Assembly: GCA_021849435.1 (NCBI GenBank)
Contig: JAJZSX010000207.1
Coordinates: 1 to 5,151 of the forward strand
Length of the DNA stretch: 5,151 nt
Origin: Actinomycetes bacterium
GTDB lineage: Bacteria > Actinomycetota > Acidimicrobiia > Acidimicrobiales > RAAP-2
Direction: 5' to 3'
Shown: positions 1-5,151 of the stretch, piece after piece
Layout of the letters: each line of letters begins with the position of its first letter
Numbering within the stretch: position 1 is the stretch's first letter
The notes under the pieces: generated by a model
Databases searched by the model: none
Seen by the model: the letters and a program-made list of their open reading frames with translations, nothing else
What the model was told of the DNA's origin: nothing
Made by a program: the position numbers and the translations under genes

Positions 1-764
1 GAACCACCGATAGGCGATCTGGGGATGCACCCCTTGTCGGTCTGCCCACTCACTCAAGTTCATTGCTTCGAAGTCTTGCGTAGCGGTGTCACATCTGGTG
101 GCAACCCCAAGCAAGTGGTCTGTGGGTTCCCCTACCGGTTGCCGATCGCCGTCGCCTGCGGGATCGACCAACGGGGCCAGGTCATCACGTCGCCCCGTAG
201 CACCGGGTTCAGCGGCATCTCGCCGGCGGCCCTGCAGGTCGACGCCCTCAAGATCGCGCGACAGGACTACCTCGACTATTCACGCACGTTCCTCTACCCG
301 TCGAACTCGCTGATGGTCAAGACGGGGCTGTGGATCGAACTCGAAGCGATCATCGGGTTCATCGTGGGACTCGGCCTGGCGTCAATGATGGGACAGCGAA
401 CGGTCCCGGTCGTGTTGATGATCGTGCCGAGATCGTCTTCACCCCACTGCTATCACACACGGTGATCGCACACCTCATCGACGTTCAGCGAGGTGTCGTC
501 GGTCTCGCCATGGCGCACCTCGAGCCCGGGGGGATGCCCCGCGCATTCGGTAGTGGTGGCGGCGGCGCGTCGATCGTGCAGGAGAGCACCACCGTCGCGG
601 TGCCGGTGGTGCTCGGGTGGCTGGTCGTGTGGTGGGCATCGGGGCGTGGCGCATGGCCACACGCGATGCGTGATGGCAGTGCCGCTCTCGCGCGTCGCCT
701 CCAACGCTGGCTCGCCGACCCCGTGGGGACCGACTGGTCATCGTGGCGTACGCGCCTTCAGTGA
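1..764 (+). pseudogene. ABC-2-type transporter permease, 3' part, frameshifted and cut by the left edge
   Basis: This looks like the C-terminal half of an integral-membrane permease that would work with an ATP-binding subunit, probably encoded upstream of the window. One frame is open from the left edge to about 426. It gives an extracytoplasmic-looking stretch with paired Cys (around 121 and 157), then membrane segments at about 325-390 and 391-426 with the sequence MMGQRTVPVVLMIV. The second frame continues from 429 with EIVFTPLLS, a loop with VVGLAMAHLEPGGMP, a Gly-rich stretch, QESTTVAV and a last membrane segment (about 591-640), ending at TGA 762-764. The two halves join in family order if one base is missing at 427-428. 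From memory this arrangement (LEPGG, Gly-rich, PESTTVAV) resembles actinobacterial ABC-2 permeases; the transported substrate is unknown. The start is not visible, and a second frame change near 80-95 cannot be excluded because another frame is also open from 14 to that point. Confidence 0.6.
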
Positions 765-805
765 ATCAGTGAATCAGTGAATCAGTGAATCAGTGAATCA
801 GTGAA
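759..805. repeat. 8-bp tandem repeat, about 5.9 copies of CAGTGAAT
   Basis: Five exact CAGTGAAT units (759-766, 767-774, 775-782, 783-790, 791-798) are followed by a seven-base partial copy (799-805). The permease stop TGA (762-764) lies in the first unit. The stop of the convergent SGNH hydrolase (TCA on the plus strand, 798-800) straddles the last two units. Each unit carries TGA on the plus strand and, across the unit junction, TCA (TGA on the minus strand). Because 8 is not a multiple of 3, all six reading frames are closed within the array. The heptamer TGAATCA, palindromic around its centre, recurs every 8 bp. Confidence 0.95.
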
Positions 806-1697
806 ACGGCGGCGGTAGGACGGCGATGATGGCGTCCGCGATAGCCTCGTAGCCCGCGGCGTTCGGGTGGATGTTGGGACCGTACGGGGCGGCCGCGCAC
901 ATCCACGTGAGGTGACAGACGGTCGCCACGTTCGTCGGAACGCGCTTGCCCGACCGGTGGGTGGTCGAGGTCTGGTGCAGGTGGAAGGCGCCCGCCACGT
1001 TGGCCATGGGCATGCCTTGGGACTGATAGATCGTCGCGAGCGTTTGGTCGAGCTGGCTGATGGCCTGGAGACTCGCGCGGGCGTGGATCCGACCAGTGGT
1101 GCCGTTGGCCTCCTGAGCGAGGTACGGGTCGGCGAAACTGAGCCCCACGAACGTTACGTTCGGGCCCGCCGCGGCCTTGAGGACCGTGAGGATGCTGGTG
1201 AGCTGGGGCGCCATCTGGGCGATGCTCTGCTGCACGCAGGTGGGGTCGACCACATGGGTTCGCAGACAGGGCACGACGGAGTTGAAGCCGAGGTCGACTG
1301 TGACCAGTCCGGTCTGATCGTGATGCGCATTCAAGAACGTGATCGCATCGGCCAACTGGGAGTCGCCTGAGTGGTAGCAACCGTCCTTGCCGTTGACCAT
1401 TGTCGCCACCGACTCGCCTGGGCACCCCAGCTCGGTGAGCGTGAGCGATACCCCGTGGCTCGCCTCGTAGGCGAGCAGATCGTTAGCGAAGCCGTGATGG
1501 GTCCGGTAACCGGTGGGGTGGCGCGGCGTGGGCTGGACACCGACGGACACCGACGCGCCGATGTCGAGGTAGAAACCGTTCGTGATCGTGGCCGCCCCGG
1601 CGGCGCCGACGCCGCTGACGACTCCCGCTCCGGCGAGCATGGTCAGCGCGGCCGTAAGCACGGCGACACCACGCGTGAACACTCGTTGGAAACGCAC
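798..1697 (-). CDS. Secreted SGNH/GDSL-type esterase or lipase-like hydrolase
   Basis: Predicted exported serine hydrolase of the SGNH fold, which cleaves or transfers ester-linked acyl groups; the substrate is unknown. Residue numbers below count from the longer ATG start at 1766. A signal peptide (RFQRVFTRG, then a hydrophobic core to about residue 50, AGAA near 55-59) points to export. Block I is DIGASVSVG with nucleophile Ser72. LGCPGES (113-119) follows, block III is LGFNS with oxyanion Asn162, and block V is NIHPNAAGY with His300. The usual Asp three residues before His is Pro297, so any triad is non-canonical. Six Cys (115, 130, 167, 177, 284, 290) fit three disulfides. The GTG at 1697 is chosen because AAGGAG lies eight bases upstream and the signal peptide then begins at once; the ATG at 1766 would add 23 polar residues and has only GAGGGG three bases away. 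It follows the AT3 gene and may have its own promoter. Confidence 0.87.
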   Translation of the reverse strand: MRFQRVFTRGVAVLTAALTMLAGAGVVSGVGAAGAATITNGFYLDIGASVSVGVQPTPRHPTGYRTHHGFANDLLAYEASHGVSLTLTELGCPGESVATMVNGKDGCYHSGDSQLADAITFLNAHHDQTGLVTVDLGFNSVVPCLRTHVVDPTCVQQSIAQMAPQLTSILTVLKAAAGPNVTFVGLSFADPYLAQEANGTTGRIHARASLQAISQLDQTLATIYQSQGMPMANVAGAFHLHQTSTTHRSGKRVPTNVATVCHLTWMCAAAPYGPNIHPNAAGYEAIADAIIAVLPPPFH

Positions 1698-1705
1698 CAC
1701 TCGGA

Positions 1706-1711
1706 CTCCTT
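1706..1711 (-). promoter_or_regulatory. Ribosome binding site that decides the start of the SGNH hydrolase
   Basis: The minus strand reads AAGGAG here, followed by TCCGA and two consecutive GTG codons (1700-1698 and 1697-1695). Spacing is five bases to the first GTG and eight to the second, which favours the second. This is a better match and spacing than the GAGGGG three bases before the upstream ATG at 1766. Confidence 0.6.
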
Positions 1712-1766
1712 GACGTTCGTAGCGCGACGGAGACCCGTGTTGAGCCTCCGTCGCGGATCCATTCAT

Positions 1767-1853
1767 TGACCCCTCTACGGTACGGCAAAAATCGAGCGAG
1801 ATGGACGTGTGTCACGAAGAAATGCATAAGAATTAAGGGTTCTGACGCCCGCG
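1767..1853 (-). promoter_or_regulatory. Intergenic region likely to hold the SGNH hydrolase promoter
   Basis: This gap after the acyltransferase stop is clearly more AT-rich than its surroundings, notably at 1819-1840 (plus strand AAGAAATGCATAAGAATTAAG). On the minus strand a GTGACA hexamer (1809-1814) resembles a -35 box, but no convincing -10 box stands at the right distance. A weak 4-bp stem GCCC...GGGC (1847-1850 with 1857-1860) overlaps the acyltransferase stop and lacks a T-tract, so it is not a convincing terminator. A separate promoter for the hydrolase is plausible but not demonstrated. Confidence 0.25.
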
Positions 1854-3089
1854 CTAGGGCTCGACGACGTCCATCGGTCCGTCGGCGATGTCGCCGCGTT
1901 CGACCACGGCCGGGAGCTGACGGCGCGGCCACAGGCTGGCCCAGGTCGCCCGGCTGCGGCCGGTGACACCCTTGGCGACCCAAGTTCTCGCCATGAGCGC
2001 GGTGAACACGAAGCCGACGCTGTAGACGATCACGAGGGCGAGCGGAGCGGCGACCTGCCAGGGGATGTGGACTCCGCTCGCGGCGCGAAGTCGAACGAGC
2101 GCGGGGATCCACACCATCTGCGAGAGGTAGACGCCATAAGAGTTGTCTGAACCTGACTGGACCATGGCACGGATCCGGGCCCGGCGTGCCGGGGCGGTCA
2201 GGTAGACCCCGAGCAGGTAGACGCAGAGGATGGCGCCGATGTTGTAGGGGATGATCAGGGGCGAGAAGACGTAGACACCGGTACGCAGGTAGGCCGGCAG
2301 GACGTGGGTGGCACCGACGTAGGTCAGGACCTCCGCGAGTGCCATGGCGGCCAGGGTCCCCCCGAGGATCAGCGCGACGTGCTGGACGATCCACTGGTGG
2401 ATCTCGTCGAGGTGGAGCGCCACGATGACGCCACCGACGATGTAGATGACGTAGGAAAGGATGAGGCGGGTCTGCAGGAGTCCCGACACCGAGAGCACGG
2501 AGTGGTGCGAGCTCACCCACGCGCCGTAGGCCACTTGCCAGAGCAGGGCGCCCACCATCATCCGCCAGTGCCACGTCGGGTGGCGTCGGATGAACCGGAG
2601 CATGAGCGGGAAGAGGACGTAGAACTCACCGATGACGAGCAGGTAATAGAGGTGGTAGTAGCCGGTCGCGGTGAGGTGAGTCAGGATGCGTAGGCCGCTC
2701 CAGCTGAACACGCGCGCGGTGTCAAAGGCGTAGTAGGGGAACGTCGAGCGGGTGTTGAGCGACGTGTAGAGGAAGTAGAGCACCGTCCAGGTTAGATACG
2801 GCACGCCGACCGACATGAAGCGCCGCTTCGCGTAGGGCAGGATTGCGACCGTGGTCGTGCTGCGGTAGCTGTAGGTGAGCATGCACGCCGAGACGAAGAG
2901 GAACGCGTCGCGGGAGAATCGGGTCAACATGATCAGGCCGACGACTGTGGTGCTCGTCGCCAGCGGTGCGAAGAAGATGAGGGCGTGCGTGGAGATGACG
3001 GCCGCCTGCTTGACCGGCCGCATTGCGTCGATGTGGTCCAGACGGCGACGGGTGCCCGAGGGGGGCGCCGCTGGCTCGGGGGCACTCAT
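1854..3089 (-). CDS. Integral-membrane acyltransferase, AT3 family (acyltransferase_3)
   Basis: A polytopic inner-membrane enzyme of 411 residues, a usual length for stand-alone AT3 proteins, which transfer acyl groups from a cytoplasmic donor such as acyl-CoA to glycans, lipids or other envelope molecules. After a short polar N-terminus comes the family motif in the first helix: Arg24, ten residues, His35 (AMRPVKQAAVISTHALIFF), matching the R-x10-H signature of AT3 domains. Other markers are YHLYYLLVIGEFYVLFP (145-161) and SDNSYGVYLSQMVW (314-327) before the last helices. About ten hydrophobic segments are visible. The C-terminal tail (about 370-411) is polar with no fused SGNH domain. The ATG at 3089 is the only in-frame start after the ligase stop; its ribosome binding site is weak, so coupling to upstream translation is likely. 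Acceptor and acyl donor cannot be read from the sequence. Confidence 0.9.
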   Translation of the reverse strand: MSAPEPAAPPSGTRRRLDHIDAMRPVKQAAVISTHALIFFAPLATSTTVVGLIMLTRFSRDAFLFVSACMLTYSYRSTTTVAILPYAKRRFMSVGVPYLTWTVLYFLYTSLNTRSTFPYYAFDTARVFSWSGLRILTHLTATGYYHLYYLLVIGEFYVLFPLMLRFIRRHPTWHWRMMVGALLWQVAYGAWVSSHHSVLSVSGLLQTRLILSYVIYIVGGVIVALHLDEIHQWIVQHVALILGGTLAAMALAEVLTYVGATHVLPAYLRTGVYVFSPLIIPYNIGAILCVYLLGVYLTAPARRARIRAMVQSGSDNSYGVYLSQMVWIPALVRLRAASGVHIPWQVAAPLALVIVYSVGFVFTALMARTWVAKGVTGRSRATWASLWPRRQLPAVVERGDIADGPMDVVEP

Positions 3090-3118
3090 CGGCGAACCGC
3101 TGATGACGAACGCATCAT
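3086..3118 (-). other. Possible 10-codon mini-ORF coupling ligase and acyltransferase
   Basis: On the minus strand the ligase stop overlaps an ATG (TGATG, 3120-3116). This opens a ten-codon frame, MMRSSSAVRR, whose TGA (3088-3086) overlaps the acyltransferase ATG as ATGA. It therefore bridges the whole 28-bp junction by one-base and four-base overlaps. No clear ribosome binding site precedes the acyltransferase ATG, which fits termination-reinitiation. It may equally be chance; no conservation can be tested here. Confidence 0.25.
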
Positions 3119-4629
3119 CACCTGATGTCCATCGTGGAGATCACGTCGAGCGGTTCGCTCGTCAAGCGATGCTTTTGGATCTTGCCGGTCGCGTGGGCGG
3201 GTAGCTGGGCGACCACTGTGAAGGAGACGGGCCAGTGCGTCTTTGGGAACCCCTCGGTGACGATGCGGCGAAGTTGGGCCAGCACCGAGTCGCGGTCGCA
3301 GCTCTCGGCCAGTTCCACGTACGCCGTGGGTACCTCGCCGAAGACGTCATCGGGTAGGGCGATGACCGCCACACCGCGCACATGCTCGATTCCGAGGAGT
3401 GCGTCTTCGAGCTCGCGCGGGAAGATCTTCTCGCCGCCCCGATTGATCACGTCGTCGTTTCGTCCGACGAGGTAGAGGTAGCCGTCCTCGTCGAGGTAGC
3501 CGAGGTCGCCGGTGCGCAACCACCCGTCGGCGCTGAAACGGTCCTCGTAGCCGACGCTCTCGTAGCGCGTGATCACTGACGGTCCGCGTATCTCAACGTG
3601 GCCGACGATGGTAGACGGCACCGTTGGATCGGACTCGTCCTCGGCGAAGGGCACGATGCGCAACTCCACACCGACCGGGACGCCAGCCGAGCCGGGTTTG
3701 TGTTCCCCGTCAAGGGGATTGGCGCTGATCTGACTCGCGGCCTCGGTCATGCCGTAGGACTCGATCACCGGGATGGCGACGGTGGACTGGAACTGCGCGA
3801 AGACGGCCGGAGAGAGCGGCGCGGACGCCGAGCGGACGAATCGGATGCGCTCGGCGATGACCTCGGTCTCTCTCAGGTTGGACAGCCGGGCGATGATCGC
3901 CGGCACCGCGTTGATCCACGTGACCTCGTACTGGTCGGCCAGCGCCCAGAAGTCGGTGCGATGGAACCGCTCGTCCAAGACCAGGGACGAGCCGGCGACG
4001 AGGGACGCCAACAGGCCGACGACTTCGGCGTTGATGTGCCAGAGCGGGAGGGGATTGAGACCGCGGTCGGCCGGGGTGAGCTGATTGTGTGTCGCGATGA
4101 GTGTGGCGGTATGGAGCAGTTGCGCGGCGGGCAACGCCATGACCTTGGGCGTGCCCGTCGTGCCCGAGGAGGCGAGGATCACCCCACCAGTGTCGAGCGG
4201 CGCGGCGCCGGTCGCCGACACAGACGTCGGCATCGTGCGAACGTCATGCCAGTTCGGGGTGACCGTGCCGGGGCGGTCAAGATCGCTGAAGACTGCGCGC
4301 ACCCCGAGACGTCGGAGTCGGGCGTTGAGGGTATCGACGTTGATCGGGTTCATGGTGGGGTCCAATGGGGCGACCCAGAGGCCGCAAGCGATGATGTCGA
4401 GGAACGCCTGCGCGAACTCGAGGGGGTCGCGGATGAGGAGTCCTACCCGGTCGCCGCTGCGCAAGGCGAGTTCACTCAGTCGCGAGGACCACCACGCCCT
4501 CGCCCGCTCGAGGTCGCCAAAGGACACGACGTCGCTGGAGCGCAGACGCAGGAGGTACGGTGCGTCCCCGTACTGTTCGGACCGTCGCGCGATCAGAGCG
4601 CTCAGGGACTGCGAGTGCGGTTCGCTCAC
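3118..4629 (-). CDS. AMP-dependent acyl-CoA synthetase/ligase (class I adenylate-forming enzyme)
   Basis: A cytoplasmic 503-residue enzyme that should activate a carboxylic acid with ATP to an acyl-adenylate and then pass it to CoA. All core motifs are intact: the P-loop ASSGTTGTPKVM (153-164), SYGMTEAASQ (291-300), the ATP-ribose Asp in RTGDLGYLDEDGYLYLVGR (372-390, Asp375), the hinge and A8 region NDDVINRGGEKIFPRELE (391-408), and the A10 lysine in ATGKIQKH (480-487, Lys483). Length is normal for a stand-alone acyl-CoA ligase without carrier domain. The stretch NPLDGEHKPGSAGVPVGVE after the A5 motif recalls oxalyl-CoA synthetase and small-acid ligases more than long-chain FadD enzymes, but this is from memory and substrate is open. 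Start is GTG, with GAGGAG (4634-4639) four bases upstream. It lies 92 bp after the aldehyde dehydrogenase and 28 bp before the acyltransferase, probably in one operon. Confidence 0.92.
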   Translation of the reverse strand: MSEPHSQSLSALIARRSEQYGDAPYLLRLRSSDVVSFGDLERARAWWSSRLSELALRSGDRVGLLIRDPLEFAQAFLDIIACGLWVAPLDPTMNPINVDTLNARLRRLGVRAVFSDLDRPGTVTPNWHDVRTMPTSVSATGAAPLDTGGVILASSGTTGTPKVMALPAAQLLHTATLIATHNQLTPADRGLNPLPLWHINAEVVGLLASLVAGSSLVLDERFHRTDFWALADQYEVTWINAVPAIIARLSNLRETEVIAERIRFVRSASAPLSPAVFAQFQSTVAIPVIESYGMTEAASQISANPLDGEHKPGSAGVPVGVELRIVPFAEDESDPTVPSTIVGHVEIRGPSVITRYESVGYEDRFSADGWLRTGDLGYLDEDGYLYLVGRNDDVINRGGEKIFPRELEDALLGIEHVRGVAVIALPDDVFGEVPTAYVELAESCDRDSVLAQLRRIVTEGFPKTHWPVSFTVVAQLPAHATGKIQKHRLTSEPLDVISTMDIR

Positions 4630-4633
4630 GAGA

Positions 4634-4639
4634 CTCCTC
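4634..4639 (-). promoter_or_regulatory. Ribosome binding site of the acyl-CoA ligase
   Basis: The minus strand reads GAGGAG followed by TCTC and the GTG start at 4629. The match is strong though the four-base spacer is short. It supports the GTG as the true start. Confidence 0.55.
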
Positions 4640-4649
4640 GGGCACTCAC

Positions 4650-4671
4650 CCGTCGTTTTGGGACGCGACGG
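4650..4671. other. 6-bp inverted repeat upstream of the ligase (possible operator or hairpin)
   Basis: CCGTCG (4650-4655) and CGACGG (4666-4671) are perfect inverted arms around a ten-base centre, in the gap between aldehyde dehydrogenase and ligase and about 20-40 bases upstream of the ligase start. There is no T-tract after the arms on the minus strand, so it is not a standard intrinsic terminator. The 22-bp extent would suit a dimeric repressor site or a small mRNA hairpin. GC-rich DNA produces such arms by chance fairly often. Confidence 0.3.
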
Positions 4672-4721
4672 AACGGGCGGGTGCCGTGCTGCGTTGCGGG
4701 GTTCGCTCGGTGGTGGCGCAT

Positions 4722-5151
4722 TCAGTGGGTCTGGGTCCAGACTGCCTTAGTTTCGAGGAACTCATCGATGTGCTCGACGCCGCCCTCGCGGCCGTAGCCG
4801 CTCATCCGGTAGCCCCCGAAGGGAACGGCGGGGTCCATCTGGCCGTAGCAGTTGACCCAGACAGTTCCGGTGCGCAGGACCCTCACGGTCCGAGTGGCCT
4901 TGGTGAGGTCGTTGGTCCACACGCCGCCGCCCAGACCGAAGGGACTGGCGTTGGCGAGCTTGATGACGGACTCGTAGTCGTCGAAGGCCATGACCGAGAC
5001 GACCGGTCCGAAGATCTCCTCTTTGGCGACGCGCATGTCGTTGTCCACATCCGTGAAGATCGTCGGCGCCACGAAATAGCCATTCGCGTAGTCGCCCTCG
5101 GTGAGTCGCGTACCCCCGGTGTAGACGGCGGCCCCCTCGGCACGTCCGACG
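4722..5151 (-). CDS. Aldehyde dehydrogenase, C-terminal part (cut by the right edge)
   Basis: This is the last 142 or so residues of an NAD(P)-dependent aldehyde dehydrogenase, which oxidises an aldehyde to its carboxylate in the cytoplasm. The frame is open to the window edge. It reads TGGTRLTEGDYANGYFVAPT, then the signature EEIFGPVVSVM with the cofactor-contacting Glu (EEIFGPV), then ANASPFGLGGGVWT, TGTVWVNCYGQMDPAVPFGG, SGYGREGG and a C-terminus EFLETKAVWTQTH. These are the standard order and content of the ALDH superfamily C-terminus, and the final length is normal. The catalytic Cys and the Rossmann Gly motif lie outside the window, so activity and substrate cannot be judged. The GTG at 5072 is internal (FVAPT), not a start. 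It is co-directional with the ligase, which could use its acid product. Confidence 0.93.
   Translation of the reverse strand, partial: VGRAEGAAVYTGGTRLTEGDYANGYFVAPTIFTDVDNDMRVAKEEIFGPVVSVMAFDDYESVIKLANASPFGLGGGVWTNDLTKATRTVRVLRTGTVWVNCYGQMDPAVPFGGYRMSGYGREGGVEHIDEFLETKAVWTQTH

Noticed and set aside
421..435. Programmed ribosomal frameshift in the permease
   Set aside because: No slippery heptamer, internal Shine-Dalgarno or convincing downstream structure is visible, and permeases of this type are not known for recoding.
759..805. CRISPR-like array or transposon end
   Set aside because: The units are only 8 bp with no spacers, and no inverted ends or transposase are nearby.
1820..1860. Intrinsic terminator after the acyltransferase
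   Set aside because: Only short stems (AGAA/TTCT and GCCC/GGGC) are present and no T-tract follows on the minus strand.
1483..2574. Open frame of 363 codons on the minus strand
   Set aside because: It overlaps the AT3 and SGNH genes in another frame. The product is Arg/Pro-rich low-complexity sequence without membrane segments or motifs.
3598..4797. Long open frame of 399 codons on the plus strand
   Set aside because: It lies antisense to the ligase, whose motifs are all intact. Its translation is rich in Arg, Gly, Asp and Glu with no domain, as expected from antisense frames in GC-rich DNA.
4722..5072. Separate small protein starting at the GTG at 5072
   Set aside because: The frame continues upstream to the window edge with perfect aldehyde dehydrogenase sequence, so this GTG is an internal Val codon.

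Overview
The window is GC-rich (roughly 60-65% G+C by eye). Its genes look like those of a high-GC actinobacterium: a GTG start, secreted SGNH hydrolase of actinobacterial type, and an ABC-2-type permease of a kind common in Actinobacteria, perhaps Acidimicrobiia. The lineage is an inference from remembered family resemblance; no marker gene is present.

Layout. Positions 1-764 (+ strand) hold the 3' part of an ABC-2-like transporter permease. Its reading frame is broken by an apparent one-base loss near 427-428, so it is a pseudogene or a sequencing error. An 8-bp tandem repeat (759-805, almost six units) follows and supplies the stop codons of both the permease and the convergent gene on the other strand. 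Everything from 798 to the right edge is on the minus strand, in transcription order: the C-terminal part of an NAD(P)-dependent aldehyde dehydrogenase (5151-4722, cut by the window edge), a 92-bp gap containing a 6-bp inverted repeat, an acyl-CoA synthetase/AMP-dependent ligase (4629-3118), a 28-bp junction bridged by a possible 10-codon mini-ORF, an integral-membrane acyltransferase of the AT3 family (3089-1854), an AT-richer gap, and a secreted SGNH/GDSL-type hydrolase (start most likely 1697, stop at 798).

How the genes may work together (inference): the dehydrogenase would make a carboxylate, the ligase would activate it to an acyl-CoA, the AT3 protein would carry the acyl group across or onto an envelope molecule, and the secreted SGNH protein would add or remove ester-linked groups outside the cell. 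AT3 and SGNH domains are known partners, often fused, in surface-glycan O-acylation; here they are adjacent separate genes next to a source of activated acid. No RNA gene, CRISPR array, insertion sequence or attachment site was seen.
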